The notes beneath the pieces are model-generated. The model was given only the letters and a program-made list of their open reading frames with translations. It was not told the DNA's origin and searched no databases. The translations under genes and the position numbers were made by a program. 64,000 nucleotides of DNA from Pseudomonas protegens (lineage in GTDB: Bacteria; Pseudomonadota; Gammaproteobacteria; Pseudomonadales; Pseudomonadaceae): assembly GCF_013407925.2 (NCBI RefSeq), contig NZ_CP060201.1:1302001-1366000 (forward strand). The letters run 5' to 3'. The first letter of the stretch is position 1; every line of letters begins with the position of its first letter. Shown here in pieces: positions 9,397 through 21,337 of this stretch.

Positions 9397-9798
9397 CTAC
9401 ATCAGCAGCCAGCGAAAAGTTGGACTAAGCATCAATAACAAGGAACACAAGATCCCCACTGCCCAGAACAGACTTCGCTGCCGGGTCAGATCCGCCAGAT
9501 AGCACGCCAGGTAGAAGATCCGGGCAATCACAAAGGTGATGGCCAGGGCATCGATCAACCAGCCTTGGGTCTGGGTGACATGCGCCATCAGCACCCCGAC
9601 CGCAAACAGCATGAAGGCCTCGAAACTGTTCTGATGCGCCGCCAGCGCCCGCGCGCCAAGCCCGGTCAGTTGGGCCTGTTGCTGACGCGGCAGATGGTTG
9701 TTGTAACCGCCCTGCTCTTTCATGGCCTTGGCCACCGGGATGCGAGCGATGAAAATCAGCAGCGCACTGACAAACACGCACCAGAACGCAATACTCAT
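9397..9798 (-). CDS. MAPEG family membrane protein
   Basis: A 133-residue protein with four predicted membrane helices (about 3-20, 50-75, 80-100, 108-128) and the MAPEG hallmark region with Asn and Glu (AHQNSFEAFMLF) followed by ARIFYLACYLAD. Eukaryotic MAPEG proteins are glutathione-dependent; most bacterial members are uncharacterised. The start ATG overlaps the stop of the DUF599 gene by one base (TGATG), so the two are translationally coupled. Confidence 0.88.
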   Translation of the reverse strand: MSIAFWCVFVSALLIFIARIPVAKAMKEQGGYNNHLPRQQQAQLTGLGARALAAHQNSFEAFMLFAVGVLMAHVTQTQGWLIDALAITFVIARIFYLACYLADLTRQRSLFWAVGILCSLLLMLSPTFRWLLM

Positions 9799-10535
9799 CA
9801 GCCTATCTCCTTGTTTGTCTCGGGCAATGGCGCCTCCGTAGGGGTATAGACCATCACATCCAGCACGTCGGAATGAAACTCGCGACGATAGAGCACCAGC
9901 ACCACCCCCGCGCTCATCACCATGAACAGCCAGGGACTGACAAACCAGGCCAGCATGCTCATGCCGAAGTAATAGGAGCGCAGGCCGAAGTTGAACTGGT
10001 TGGCCGCCATGGAAATGACCCGCGCCGCCCGGGAAGCGAAAGCCTTGCGCTCCTGCTCTGACACCTGGCGCTCACCGATCATCGGCGCCGAGCCCACCAG
10101 AACCGCGGCGAAGTTGTACTGGCGCATGCACCAACTGAAGGTGAAGAAGGCGTAGACGAATACCAGCGCCAGACACAGCAGCTTGATCTCCGACATGCCC
10201 TGCGAAGCCTGCTGGACCATGGGAATGTCCGCCAGCAGCGACACCGCGCGTTCCGAGGCTCCAAGCACGGTAAGAATGCCCGCCAGGATGATCAGGGTGC
10301 TGGAGGCGAAGAACGATGCGTTGCGTTCCAGATTGCCGATCACACTGGCGTCGGCGATACGGTTGTCACGCAACAGCATCCGGCGCATCCAGTCCTCGCG
10401 ATACAGGTGCAGGACACTGGCCAGGCAGGCGGTGTCCCGCCCCTTCCAGGTGGCATAGCGGGTGTAGCCGCCCCAGCAGATAACGAACCACAAAGCGGCC
10501 AATAAATGGATCAGGTTGGCTTGGACGAACGACAT
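9798..10535 (-). CDS. DUF599 family membrane protein
   Basis: 245 residues starting MSFVQANLIH; the ATG at 10535 has AGGAA upstream and is preferred over the in-frame start at 10661. About four hydrophobic segments (near 6-24, 78-98, 120-145 and 195-225) and the conserved early motif REDWMRRMLLRDNRIAD identify the DUF599 family, widespread in Proteobacteria and without known function. It is coupled to the downstream MAPEG gene. Confidence 0.85.
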   Translation of the reverse strand: MSFVQANLIHLLAALWFVICWGGYTRYATWKGRDTACLASVLHLYREDWMRRMLLRDNRIADASVIGNLERNASFFASSTLIILAGILTVLGASERAVSLLADIPMVQQASQGMSEIKLLCLALVFVYAFFTFSWCMRQYNFAAVLVGSAPMIGERQVSEQERKAFASRAARVISMAANQFNFGLRSYYFGMSMLAWFVSPWLFMVMSAGVVLVLYRREFHSDVLDVMVYTPTEAPLPETNKEIG

Positions 10536-10610
10536 GCAAATTCCTGTAAGGCGTGGCAGAGGACACAGCTTCGACGCCACACCGAGGAAAAAGGCACTGC
10601 CCGAGCCCCA

Positions 10611-10645
10611 TAAAAAAATGCCCCGTATCGATCGATACGGGGCAT
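10611..10645 (-). terminator. terminator of brnQ, 28-base perfect palindrome
   Basis: ATGCCCCGTATCGA followed directly by its reverse complement (10618-10645), then seven T residues on the minus strand. It lies 54 bases after the brnQ stop. Confidence 0.85.
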
Positions 10646-10698
10646 TGTTCTGGAGACTCATGAGCCGCTTGTGGCGGCCCTGGACCCTTGCCGACGGA

Positions 10699-12012
10699 TC
10701 AAGCCAGCGCTTCGGCCGGTTTGCCCAGGATACGGTCGAAGATCACGGCAACCGCCAGGATGATCACCGAAGGCACCAGCCAGGCTAGGCCTTGCTCGCT
10801 CAACGGCAGGTGAGCCAACTGGCTAGGCAGGCCATCGGCCAGGCCGGCGCCCTTAAGCGCGTCGATCAGGCCGAAGACAAAGGACACCAGCATCACCGGA
10901 CCGACGATGCGGCGCTGGTCCCGCCAGAACTCCTTGCAGAAGCTCAGGGCCACCAGGGCGATGCAGGGCGGATAGATGGCGGTCAGCACCGGGATCGAGA
11001 AGGCGATGAGCTTGGTCAGGCCAAGGTTGGATACCAGCAGCGAGAAAACCGCGAGGATGACCACCAGCGTCTTGTAAGACAAAGGGGTTACGCGGCTGAA
11101 ATACTCGGCGCAGGCGCAAGTCAGGCCCACGGCGGTCACCAGGCACGCCAGGGAGATCAGCACCGCGAGGAAACCGCTGCCCAGGGAGCCGAAGGTGTGT
11201 TGCACATAGGCATGCAGCACCGCTGCGCCGTTGGTGGCACCGGCTGCCACTTCATGGCTGCCCGAACCGAGGCGGAACAAACTGATGTACACCAGCGCCA
11301 GGCCGACCCCGGCAATCAGGCCGGCGATCACCGCATAGCGGGTGATCAGTCGCGGCGACTCGACCCCGCGCGAGCGAATGGCATTGACGATGACGATGCC
11401 GAACACCAGGGCGCCCAAGGTATCCATGGTCAGGTAGCCATTGATGAATCCCTGGGAGAATGGCGCGGCAACATACTCGGGCGTGGCCTCGCCAACGCTG
11501 CCGGCCGGCAGGGCGCACGCTGCGATCCCCAGCACCGCCAGGGCAATGATCTTCAGCGGCGCCAGGAAACGGCCAACGGTATCCAGCAGACGACCTGGAT
11601 ACAGCGAGATGAAGAACACCAGCAGGAAATACGCCGAACTGTAGAGGAACAGTGCCAGCGGGCTTTCACCGGTCAGTGGCGCCAGGCCCACCTCAAAGGA
11701 CACAGTGGCCGTGCGCGGCGTGGCGAACAGCGGACCCACCGCCAGGTAGCAGACCGCCGCCAACAGACCACCAGCGACTTTACCGATGGGGCTGCTCAAC
11801 GCATCCATGGCGCCACCGACCTTGGCCAGGGCGACCACGGTGATCACCGGCAAGCCCACTGCAGTGATCAGAAAGCCCAGCGCCGCCATCCAGACATGGG
11901 GTCCGGACTGCAAGCCGACAATGGGTGGGAAAATGATGTTGCCAGCCCCGACGAACAGGGCAAAAGTCATGAAGCCGAGCGCCAGAATGTCCTGGCCTTT
12001 CAACACTTTCAT
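10699..12012 (-). CDS. brnQ: branched-chain amino acid:cation symporter BrnQ/BraB
   Basis: LIVCS-family secondary carrier importing leucine, isoleucine and valine with Na+ (BraB of P. aeruginosa is the characterised relative). The 437-residue protein has about 12 membrane helices and the family N-terminus [20 protein letters not shown], with [10 protein letters not shown]. It stands alone between a terminator and a 430-base intergenic region. The position after the succinyl-CoA ligase genes matches P. aeruginosa from memory. Confidence 0.95.
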   Translation of the reverse strand: MKVLKGQDILALGFMTFALFVGAGNIIFPPIVGLQSGPHVWMAALGFLITAVGLPVITVVALAKVGGAMDALSSPIGKVAGGLLAAVCYLAVGPLFATPRTATVSFEVGLAPLTGESPLALFLYSSAYFLLVFFISLYPGRLLDTVGRFLAPLKIIALAVLGIAACALPAGSVGEATPEYVAAPFSQGFINGYLTMDTLGALVFGIVIVNAIRSRGVESPRLITRYAVIAGLIAGVGLALVYISLFRLGSGSHEVAAGATNGAAVLHAYVQHTFGSLGSGFLAVLISLACLVTAVGLTCACAEYFSRVTPLSYKTLVVILAVFSLLVSNLGLTKLIAFSIPVLTAIYPPCIALVALSFCKEFWRDQRRIVGPVMLVSFVFGLIDALKGAGLADGLPSQLAHLPLSEQGLAWLVPSVIILAVAVIFDRILGKPAEALA

Positions 12013-12295
12013 TAAGGAAATACCACACTACTGAATCGGAATTTAGAGAGGGATTTCCCTTATGGGTGAGGGAAATGCTGTCAGTCCGTATAAGACTGAC
12101 CCGTTTAGCGCGCCGATACCTTGTGGGCAGCAGACGCATAAAGAGGCGGCTAGCCTACCGAATCTGTAAGACGAACGCACCGGCGCAATGAGAATTTTCT
12201 GATATGCGACATCGGTATGTCGCCTTTCTGAAACTATTTTTCCACCGCAATGAATCTCCTGCGCAACGCCTCGTTCGCCTAGGCGCCGACTCGTG

Positions 12296-12373
12296 TAGGA
12301 GCTGGCCCGCCAGCGAAGGCAGTTGCAGAACAACACCCGGCTCAGCGGCCCCTTCGCCGGCAAGCGGGCCCCT
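12296..12373. repeat. Pseudomonas REP-type inverted repeat
   Basis: GTAGGAGCTGGCCCGCCAGC at the left and TTCGCCGGCAAGCGGGCCCC plus TAC at the right form an imperfect inverted pair, the typical TGTAGGAGC...CCTAC element of fluorescent pseudomonads. The same TGTAGGAGC start occurs at 38851. Confidence 0.7.
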
Positions 12374-12387
12374 ACGCCAGAAAGCAC

Positions 12388-12411
12388 AAAGGCCACCCGA
12401 AGGTGGCCTTT
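12388..12411 (-). terminator. terminator of the TCA gene block after sucD
   Basis: AAAGGCCACC/GGTGGCCTTT stem with a four-base loop, 30 bases after the sucD stop on the minus strand. The following T-tract is interrupted. Confidence 0.7.
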
Positions 12412-12441
12412 GCTGGAAGAGCTACAAGCTAAGCGCGAGGC

Positions 12442-13323
12442 TTACTTGACCGCCCAACCGGTCAGCTCGGCCAGGGCCTTGCCGATGTCTGCCAGCGAAC
12501 GCACGGTTTTCACGCCTGCGTCTTGCAGCGCAGCGAATTTCTCGTCTGCAGTGCCTTTGCCGCCGGAGATGATTGCGCCAGCATGGCCCATGCGCTTGCC
12601 CGGAGGAGCAGTCACACCAGCGATGTAGGAAACAACCGGCTTGGTCACGTGAGCCTTGATGTAGGCAGCCGCTTCTTCTTCAGCCGAACCGCCGATCTCG
12701 CCGATCATCACGATCGCCTCGGTCTTCGGGTCTTCCTGGAACAGCTTCAGGATGTCGATGAAGTTGGAGCCCGGGATCGGGTCACCACCGATGCCGACGC
12801 AGGTGGACTGACCGAAACCGGCGTCAGTGGTCTGCTTAACGGCTTCGTAGGTCAGGGTGCCGGAACGGGAAACGATACCGACCTTGCCTGGCAAGTGAAT
12901 GTGACCTGGCATGATGCCGATCTTGCATTCGCCTGGAGTGATCACGCCTGGGCAGTTAGGGCCGATCAGGGTCACACCCAGTTCGTCGCACTTAACCTTG
13001 GCATCCAGCATGTCCAGGGTAGGAATGCCTTCGGTGATGCAGACGATCAGCTTGATGCCGCCGAACGCTGCTTCCAGGATCGAGTCCTTGCAGAAAGGAG
13101 CTGGAACGTAGATCACGCTAGCGGTGGCGCCAGTGGCAGCTACAGCGTCTTTCACGGTGTTGAACACTGGCAGACCCAGGTGCTCGGTGCCGCCTTTGCC
13201 AGGAGTTACGCCGCCAACCATCTTGGTGCCGTATTCGATGGCTTGCTGGGTGTGGAAACTACCTTGCGAACCGGTAATGCCCTGGCAGATAACTTTGGTG
13301 TCTTTATTGATCAGGACGCTCAT
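12442..13323 (-). CDS. sucD: succinate-CoA ligase, alpha subunit
   Basis: Alpha subunit of succinyl-CoA synthetase, which makes ATP/GTP and succinate from succinyl-CoA in the TCA cycle. 293 residues with the CoA-binding Rossmann domain ([14 protein letters not shown]) and the phosphorylated His247 in [10 protein letters not shown]. The start overlaps the sucC stop by one base (TAATG), so synthesis of the two subunits is coupled. A terminator follows. Confidence 0.98.
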   Translation of the reverse strand: MSVLINKDTKVICQGITGSQGSFHTQQAIEYGTKMVGGVTPGKGGTEHLGLPVFNTVKDAVAATGATASVIYVPAPFCKDSILEAAFGGIKLIVCITEGIPTLDMLDAKVKCDELGVTLIGPNCPGVITPGECKIGIMPGHIHLPGKVGIVSRSGTLTYEAVKQTTDAGFGQSTCVGIGGDPIPGSNFIDILKLFQEDPKTEAIVMIGEIGGSAEEEAAAYIKAHVTKPVVSYIAGVTAPPGKRMGHAGAIISGGKGTADEKFAALQDAGVKTVRSLADIGKALAELTGWAVK

Positions 13324-14489
13324 TATTTGCCCTCCGCAGCTTTGACAACTTGTTGAGCAGCGTCGGTCAGGCTGGTAGCAGCGATGATGTTCAAGCCGCT
13401 TTCTGCCAGTACTTTAGCGCCCAGTTCCGCGTTGTTGCCTTCAAGGCGAACAACAACCGGGATTTTCACGCCGACTTCTTTCACGGCGCCGATGATACCT
13501 TCGGCAATCATGTCGCAACGAACGATGCCGCCGAAGATGTTGACCAGTACTGCAGCGACGTTGGTGTCGGACAGGATGATCTTGAAGGCTTCGGTCACGC
13601 GCTCTTTGGTAGCACCACCGCCTACGTCGAGGAAGTTGGCTGGCTTACCGCCGTGCAGGTTGACGATGTCCATGGTACCCATGGCCAGGCCGGCACCGTT
13701 GACCATGCAGCCGATGTTGCCTTCCAGGGCTACGTAGTTCAGTTCGAACTTGGCAGCGTGCGCTTCGCGCGGATCGTCTTGCGACGGATCGTGGAAAGTC
13801 TTCAGCTTAGGCTGACGGTACATGGCGTTGGCGTCGATGTTGATCTTGGCGTCCAGGCAGTGCAGATCGCCGTCAGCCTTGATCACCAGCGGGTTCACTT
13901 CCAGCAGGGCCAGATCGTGATCCTGGAACAGTTTGGCCAGACCCACGAAGATCTTGGCGAACTGGGCAACTTGCTTGCCTTCCAGACCCAGTTGGAAAGC
14001 CAGTTCGCGACCCTGGAATGGCTGAGCGCCAACCAGTGGATCGATAGTGGCTTTGAGAATTTTTTCTGGAGTGTCGTGAGCGATTTTCTCGATGTCCACG
14101 CCACCTTCGGTGGAAGCCATGAACACGATGCGACGGCTCGAACGGTCAACGACAGCGCCCAGGTACAGCTCTTTAGCGATATCAGTGCACGATTCAACCA
14201 GGATCTTGGTGACAGGCTGGCCATTGGCATCAGTCTGATAGGTCACCAGACGCTTGCCCAACCACTGCTGAGCGAATGCCTTAGCGTCTTCTTTGCTGCG
14301 AACCAGCTTAACGCCGCCCGCTTTACCGCGACCACCGGCGTGAACCTGGGCTTTGACAACCCACTCGGAGCCGCCGATTTTGTCGCAAGCTTCTGCTGCT
14401 TCTTCCGGGGTGTCTACCGCGTAGCCTTTGGATACTGGCAGGCCGTATTCAGCGAACAGCTGCTTACCCTGATACTCGTGAAGATTCAT
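13323..14489 (-). CDS. sucC: succinate-CoA ligase, beta subunit
   Basis: Beta subunit of succinyl-CoA synthetase, 388 residues, the same length as E. coli SucC. It starts [12 protein letters not shown]; the ATG at 14489 is chosen because that is the family start, although the frame is open further. The ATP-grasp domain is followed by the ligase domain with [15 protein letters not shown] and [13 protein letters not shown]. One-base overlap with sucD. Confidence 0.98.
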   Translation of the reverse strand: MNLHEYQGKQLFAEYGLPVSKGYAVDTPEEAAEACDKIGGSEWVVKAQVHAGGRGKAGGVKLVRSKEDAKAFAQQWLGKRLVTYQTDANGQPVTKILVESCTDIAKELYLGAVVDRSSRRIVFMASTEGGVDIEKIAHDTPEKILKATIDPLVGAQPFQGRELAFQLGLEGKQVAQFAKIFVGLAKLFQDHDLALLEVNPLVIKADGDLHCLDAKINIDANAMYRQPKLKTFHDPSQDDPREAHAAKFELNYVALEGNIGCMVNGAGLAMGTMDIVNLHGGKPANFLDVGGGATKERVTEAFKIILSDTNVAAVLVNIFGGIVRCDMIAEGIIGAVKEVGVKIPVVVRLEGNNAELGAKVLAESGLNIIAATSLTDAAQQVVKAAEGK

Positions 14490-14719
14490 GCTTTTTACCG
14501 TCTTCGTTAGGTACTGCGCATTCGGCGCTGCGCTCAATATTGAGTGCCGCACCACCTGTGACCGCTACTCTCAAACCAGCGCCACACCCTGAACCCGGAG
14601 CCTGGGCCCCGATCCAGTGTGTGGCGCTACCTCAAGAGGTCGAGTCCAGCGGATATTCCGCGGTGAGTCTTGCGCACAAGGCTCACGACGGGCCAACCGC
14701 CGTGGTTTCTTATTATTGC
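14490..14719. other. intergenic region between lpd and sucC
   Basis: 230 bases with no gene. A hairpin GTGAGTCTTG/CAAGGCTCAC lies at 14662-14685 without a clear T-tract. It may carry an internal promoter for sucCD or a processing site; the sequence alone does not decide. Confidence 0.45.
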
Positions 14720-16257
<1,538 letters not shown>

Positions 16258-16259
16258 TT

Positions 16260-17483
16260 TTAGATGTCCAGAAGCAGACGCGCCGGGTCTTCCAGCAGGT
16301 TCTTGATGGTTACCAAGAATGTCACAGCTTCTTTACCGTCGATCAGACGGTGATCGTAGGACAGCGCCAGGTACATCATCGGACGGATTACGACCTGACC
16401 GTTGATCGCCATAGGACGTTGCAGGATGTTGTGCATGCCCAGGATAGCGGCTTGCGGTGGGTTAACGATCGGGGTCGACATCATCGAGCCGAAAGTACCA
16501 CCGTTGGTGATGGTGAAAGTACCACCGGTCATTTCTTCCATCGACAGCTTGCCGTCGCGAGCCTTCTTGCCGAAGGTGGCAATGCCGCCTTCGATTTCGG
16601 CCAGGCTCATCAGCTCGGCGTTACGCAGAACCGGAACCACCAGGCCACGGTCGCTGGACACCGCAACACCGATGTCGGCGTAGCCGTGGTAGACGATGTC
16701 GGAACCGTCGATCGAGGCGTTGACCGCAGGGAAGCGCTTCAGCGCTTCGGTAGCGGCCTTGACGAAGAACGACATGAAGCCCAGGCGCACGCCGTTGTGG
16801 GACTTCTCGAACAGGTCCTTGTACTTCGAACGCAGAGCCATGACTTCGGTCATGTCGACTTCGTTGAAGGTGGTCAGCATCGCCATGTTCGACTGGGCTT
16901 CAACCAGACGCTCGGCAACCTTGGCCCGCAGACGGGTCATGGGCACGCGCTTCTCGACGCGATCGCCGGCAGCGAACACCGGAGCAGCGGCAGCCGGGGC
17001 CGGAGCCTTGGCAGGCGCGGCGGCCGGAGCGGCTTTCTTGGCGGCAACGGCAGCCACTACGTCTTCCTTGGTCACACGACCGCCTTTGCCAGTACCGGCA
17101 ACGGAGGCGATGTTGATGCCGTTTTCTTCAGCCAGCTTGCGCGCGGCCGGAGCGGCGATTGGATCGTCTTCGCCGTCAGCGGCAGCCGGGGCAGCAGCGG
17201 CAGCGGCCGGAGCGGCGGCGGCAGCAGGAGCAGCGGCAGCAGCGCCGCCTTCAACGATGGAGCCCAGAACTTCGTCGGACAGAACGGTGTCGCCTTCGTT
17301 CTTGACGATAGCGCCCAACACGCCGTCAGCGGTGGCCAGAACTTCCAGCACAACCTTGTCGGTCTCGATGTCGACGATCAGCTCGTCGCGCTTGACGGCT
17401 TCGCCCGGTTGCTTGTGCCAGGTGGCAACGGTGCCATCGGCAACCGATTCCGGGAAAGTGGGGGCTTTGATCTCGATAGCCAT
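16260..17483 (-). CDS. sucB: dihydrolipoyllysine succinyltransferase (E2 of 2-oxoglutarate dehydrogenase)
   Basis: Core of the 2-oxoglutarate dehydrogenase complex, transferring succinyl from lipoamide to CoA. 407 residues: lipoyl domain with Lys43 in ETDKVVLEV, an Ala/Pro-rich linker at about 80-105, the peripheral subunit-binding domain ([15 protein letters not shown], about 115-145), a second Ala/Pro linker, and the catalytic domain with His378 in SYDHRLIDG. It follows sucA by 42 bases. Confidence 0.97.
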   Translation of the reverse strand: MAIEIKAPTFPESVADGTVATWHKQPGEAVKRDELIVDIETDKVVLEVLATADGVLGAIVKNEGDTVLSDEVLGSIVEGGAAAAAPAAAAAPAAAAAAPAAADGEDDPIAAPAARKLAEENGINIASVAGTGKGGRVTKEDVVAAVAAKKAAPAAAPAKAPAPAAAAPVFAAGDRVEKRVPMTRLRAKVAERLVEAQSNMAMLTTFNEVDMTEVMALRSKYKDLFEKSHNGVRLGFMSFFVKAATEALKRFPAVNASIDGSDIVYHGYADIGVAVSSDRGLVVPVLRNAELMSLAEIEGGIATFGKKARDGKLSMEEMTGGTFTITNGGTFGSMMSTPIVNPPQAAILGMHNILQRPMAINGQVVIRPMMYLALSYDHRLIDGKEAVTFLVTIKNLLEDPARLLLDI

Positions 17484-17525
17484 TATCTGTGGTTCCTTAA
17501 ATTCGGTTTCAGGTGCGCGAAGGCG

Positions 17526-20357
17526 TTAAACAGTGAAGGCATCTTGCAGCAGTTTTTCCTGCTGCTCGGCGTGCATCGACGCGTAGCCACAAGCAGGCGC
17601 AGCAGAGGCGTCACGGCCGGCGTACTCGAGTACGAGCGACTTGTCGTGATTGCCTACGATGCGACGCATGTGGTGCTGGCTGCAGTACCAGGCGCCCTGG
17701 TTCATCGGCTCTTCCTGACACCAGACCACGTGCTTGAGGTTGGTGTACGGAGCCAGGACTTCGTTCAGGTCGTCCTCAGGGAACGGGTACAACTGCTCGA
17801 TACGCACGATGGCGATGTCTTCACGACCTTCGGCACGGCGTTTTTCCAACAGGTCGTAGTAGACCTTGCCGCTACACAGAATCAGGCGCTCGACCTTTTT
17901 CGGGTCCAGTGCGTCGATTTCCGGAATAACGGTCTGGAACGAACCTTCGGCCAGATCTTCCAGAGTCGAGATGGCCAGCTTGTGACGCAGCAGCGACTTC
18001 GGAGTCAGCACCACCAGCGGCTTGCGCAGAGGACGGATCACCTGACGACGCAGCAAGTGGTAGATCTGCGCCGGCGTGGTCGGCATGCACACCTGAATGT
18101 TGTGCTCGGCGCACAGCTGCAGGTAACGCTCCAGGCGCGCCGAGGAGTGCTCGGGGCCCTGACCTTCATAACCGTGAGGCAGCAGCATGGTCAGACCGCA
18201 GAGACGGCCCCACTTGTGCTCGCCGCTGGTGATGAACTGGTCGATCACCACTTGCGCACCGTTGGCGAAATCGCCGAACTGGGCCTCCCAGATCACCAGC
18301 GCGTTCGGCGTGGTGGTCGAGTAGCCGTATTCGAATGCCAGTACCGCCTCTTCCGACAGGAAGGAGTCGTACAGGTCAAAGCGCGGCTGGCCTTCGAACA
18401 GATGCTTGAGCGGCACGTAGGTGCTGGCATCTTTCTGGTTGTGCAGAACGGCGTGGCGGTGCGAGAAGGTGCCGCGGCCGATGTCCTGGCCGGTCATGCG
18501 GATCGGGTGACCTTCGAACGCCAGGGTCGCGTACGCCATGGTTTCAGCGTAACCCCAGTTGATCGGCAGGCCGCCGGCTTGCATCTTCTGACGGTCTTCG
18601 TAGATCTTCGCGACCTGACGCTGAACCACGAAGCCTTCTGGCAGTTCCAGCAGCTTGGCGGACAGTTCCTGCAGGGTCTTGAGATCGAAGGTGGTGTCGT
18701 GACGCGCGGTCCAGGTGTGGCCCAGGTAAGGGCGCCAGTCCACGAACAGCTCTTTGTTCGGTTCCTTGACCAGGCTCTTCACCACATGCAGACCGTTGTC
18801 CAGCGCGTTGCGGTACTCATCGACTTTCGCCTGAACACGCTCTGCGTCAAGTACACCGCTCTGGATCAGGCGATCGGCATACAGCTCACGGGTGGTGCGC
18901 TGCTTGGTGATCTGCTGATACATCAGTGGCTGGGTGCCGCTTGGCTCGTCGGCCTCGTTGTGGCCACGACGACGGTAGCAGACCAGATCGATCACCACGT
19001 CGCGCTTGTACTGCATGCGGTAGTCGATGGCCAGCTGGGTCACGAACAACACGGCTTCCGGATCGTCACCATTCACATGGAGGATCGGCGCCTGGATCAT
19101 CTTCGCAACGTCGGTGGCGTACTCGGTGGAACGCGAGTCCAGCGGGTTGCTGATGGTGAAACCAACCTGGTTGTTGATCACGATGTGCACAGTGCCGCCA
19201 GTACGGAAACCGCGGGTCTGGGACATCTGGAAGGTTTCCATCACCACGCCCTGACCGGCGAATGCCGCGTCACCGTGGATCGAGATCGGCAGAACCTTGT
19301 CGCCGGTCTGGTCGTTGCGACGGTCCTGACGGGCGCGCACCGAACCTTCGACCACTGGCGAAACGATTTCCAGGTGGGACGGGTTGAACGCCATGGCCAG
19401 GTGAACTTCACCGCCGGTGGTCATCACGTTGGACGAGAAGCCCTGGTGGTATTTAACGTCACCGGAACCCAGCTCGACCTTCTTCTTGCCTTCGAACTCG
19501 TCGAACAGCTCGCGCGGGTTCTTGCCGAAGGTGTTGACCAGCACGTTGAGACGGCCACGGTGGGCCATGCCGATCACGACTTCCTTGGTGCCGTAGGAAC
19601 CGGAACGCTGGATCAACTCGTCGAGCATCGGAATCAGGCTCTCGCCGCCTTCCAGACCGAAACGCTTGGTGCCCGGGTATTTGGTACCCAGGTATTTTTC
19701 CAGGCCTTCGCCGGCGGTGACGCGCTCGAGCAGGTGGCTCTTGATGTCGGCGGAATAGGTCGGACGGCCGCGCACGCTTTCCAGACGCTGCTGGAACCAC
19801 TGGCGCTGCTCGGAATCGGTGATGTGCGTGAATTCAGCGCCGATGGTGCGGCAATATGTCTGCTGCAACGCTTCGTGAATTTCGCGTAGGCTCGCTTCCT
19901 CTTTGCCGATGAACAGGTCGCCGGCACGGAAGGTCGTATCAAGATCGGCATTGGTCAAGCCGTAATGATTGATCGACAGGTCTGCAGGTGCAGGACGCTG
20001 CCACAGCCCCAGCGGGTCCAGCTGGGCTGCCTGGTGGCCACGCATCCGATAGGCCTGGATCAATCGCAGCACTTCAACTTGCTTCTTCTCGTGCTCACTG
20101 CTCACGCTGCCGGCGGATACCGGTTGGGCGCGGCGCTGGTTCTTTGCCAGCAAGACGAAATGATCGCGGATTGTCGAGTGCGAAACATCGATGGCAGTGC
20201 TGCCGTCGGTAGGCAACTTCTGAAAGTAAGTGCGCCACTCTTCTGGCACAGCGTTAGGGTCGTGCAGGTAGAGCTCGTAGAGCTCTTCCACATAGGCAGC
20301 GTTACTACCGGATAGGTAGGCGCTGTTCCACATGCGCTGCATCACGCTTTCTTGCAT
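17526..20357 (-). CDS. sucA: 2-oxoglutarate dehydrogenase E1 component
   Basis: Thiamine-diphosphate E1 subunit that decarboxylates 2-oxoglutarate and succinylates the lipoyl group of SucB. 943 residues, the family's usual length. Motifs seen: N-terminal LYLHDPNAVPEEWR, IGMAHRGRLNVLVN, the cofactor region HGDAAFAGQGVVMET with the following NNQVGFT, and the C-terminal VWCQEEPMNQGAW. The start MQESVMQRMW matches homologues. It is separated from sdhB by 263 bases that contain a probable terminator, so it may have its own promoter. Confidence 0.98.
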   Translation of the reverse strand: MQESVMQRMWNSAYLSGSNAAYVEELYELYLHDPNAVPEEWRTYFQKLPTDGSTAIDVSHSTIRDHFVLLAKNQRRAQPVSAGSVSSEHEKKQVEVLRLIQAYRMRGHQAAQLDPLGLWQRPAPADLSINHYGLTNADLDTTFRAGDLFIGKEEASLREIHEALQQTYCRTIGAEFTHITDSEQRQWFQQRLESVRGRPTYSADIKSHLLERVTAGEGLEKYLGTKYPGTKRFGLEGGESLIPMLDELIQRSGSYGTKEVVIGMAHRGRLNVLVNTFGKNPRELFDEFEGKKKVELGSGDVKYHQGFSSNVMTTGGEVHLAMAFNPSHLEIVSPVVEGSVRARQDRRNDQTGDKVLPISIHGDAAFAGQGVVMETFQMSQTRGFRTGGTVHIVINNQVGFTISNPLDSRSTEYATDVAKMIQAPILHVNGDDPEAVLFVTQLAIDYRMQYKRDVVIDLVCYRRRGHNEADEPSGTQPLMYQQITKQRTTRELYADRLIQSGVLDAERVQAKVDEYRNALDNGLHVVKSLVKEPNKELFVDWRPYLGHTWTARHDTTFDLKTLQELSAKLLELPEGFVVQRQVAKIYEDRQKMQAGGLPINWGYAETMAYATLAFEGHPIRMTGQDIGRGTFSHRHAVLHNQKDASTYVPLKHLFEGQPRFDLYDSFLSEEAVLAFEYGYSTTTPNALVIWEAQFGDFANGAQVVIDQFITSGEHKWGRLCGLTMLLPHGYEGQGPEHSSARLERYLQLCAEHNIQVCMPTTPAQIYHLLRRQVIRPLRKPLVVLTPKSLLRHKLAISTLEDLAEGSFQTVIPEIDALDPKKVERLILCSGKVYYDLLEKRRAEGREDIAIVRIEQLYPFPEDDLNEVLAPYTNLKHVVWCQEEPMNQGAWYCSQHHMRRIVGNHDKSLVLEYAGRDASAAPACGYASMHAEQQEKLLQDAFTV

Positions 20358-20504
20358 GCTTGGTCACCCTCGGTTAGGGGAACACCATCGGCGAAGACAC
20401 CGAGCAAGCTTGCAGAAGTCCGAATGCAGCGACCAAAACAAGCCACTTAGGATCACGCTGATAGTCCGGGTACCAGCCCGGATGCCCCTGCTTGTCTCAT
20501 TTCT

Positions 20505-20541
20505 TCAAAAATAAGAGCAGCCACTTTGTGAGCTGCTGCTC
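20505..20541 (-). terminator. probable terminator after sdhB
   Basis: On the minus strand GAGCAGC and GCTGCTC form a seven-base stem around 13 bases, followed by TTATTTTT. It lies about 80 bases after the sdhB stop and would separate sdhCDAB from sucAB. Confidence 0.6.
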
Positions 20542-20620
20542 AGGTTAGAGCCATGACGCGGGTTGAAGCCCGCGCCTTGGCTTTTACGGGTACAGCGGTC
20601 CTACGGGTACAACAGCTGAA

Positions 20621-21325
20621 TCACACGCCGCTCTGCAGCAGCATGTTACGAATGTGACCGATGGCCTTAGTCGGGTTCAGGCCCTTCGGACAAACGTTGA
20701 CGCAGTTCATGATTCCCCGGCAGCGGAATACGCTGAACGGGTCATCCAGGGAAGCCAGACGCTCGGCTGTCTTGGTGTCACGGCTATCTGCCAGGAAGCG
20801 ATAGGCTTGCAGCAGAGCAGCCGGACCCAGGAACTTGTCCGGGTTCCACCAGAAGGACGGGCAGGAGGTCGAGCAGCAAGCGCACAGGATGCACTCGTAC
20901 AGACCGTCGAGCTTCTCGCGCTCTTCCGGGGACTGCAGACGCTCGATGGCCGGAGCCGGCGTATCGTTCTGCAGGAATGGTTTCACCTTCTCGTATTGCT
21001 TGTAGAAGATGCTCATATCGACGACCAGGTCACGGATAACCGGCAGACCTGGCAGAGGACGAATAACCAGCTTGTTCTTCTTGACCACGGCAGACAGTGG
21101 CGTGATGCACGCCAGGCCGTTCTTGCCGTTGATGTTCATGCCATCGGAACCGCAAACGCCTTCGCGGCAGGAACGACGGTAGGAGAAACCCTCGTCCTGC
21201 TCTTTGATCAGCGCCAGCACGTCCAGCACCATCAGGTCCTTGCCACCGGTATCGACCTGGAAAACCTGGGTTTTCGGAGCCGAGTCGGTATCTGGGTTGT
21301 AACGATAAACTTCAACTTGCAACAT
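20621..21325 (-). CDS. sdhB: succinate dehydrogenase iron-sulfur subunit
   Basis: Electron-transfer subunit of complex II. 234 residues with the three cluster motifs: [2Fe-2S] SCREGVCGSDGMNING, [4Fe-4S] CILCACCSTSCPSFWW, and [3Fe-4S] CRGIMNCVNVCPKGLNP. The ATG at 21325 is used because homologues start MLQV and AAGGGTG lies seven bases upstream; the frame itself is open to 21334. It follows sdhA by 12 bases. Confidence 0.97.
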   Translation of the reverse strand: MLQVEVYRYNPDTDSAPKTQVFQVDTGGKDLMVLDVLALIKEQDEGFSYRRSCREGVCGSDGMNINGKNGLACITPLSAVVKKNKLVIRPLPGLPVIRDLVVDMSIFYKQYEKVKPFLQNDTPAPAIERLQSPEEREKLDGLYECILCACCSTSCPSFWWNPDKFLGPAALLQAYRFLADSRDTKTAERLASLDDPFSVFRCRGIMNCVNVCPKGLNPTKAIGHIRNMLLQSGV

Positions 21326-21337
21326 ATCGATCACCCT

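Larger units (their letters stand above)
12013..12441. other. intergenic region upstream of brnQ / downstream of sucD
   Basis: No gene found. Holds the presumed brnQ leader (with a small inverted repeat GTCAGTC/GACTGAC at 12080-12100), a REP-like element at 12296-12373, and the sucD terminator. Sequence near 12418-12432 (GAGCTACAAGCTAAG) resembles the start of the repeat at 60171. Confidence 0.55.

Noticed and set aside
14662..14685. Terminator between lpd and sucC
   Set aside because: The hairpin has no T-tract on the transcribed strand and the genes on both sides belong to one pathway block.
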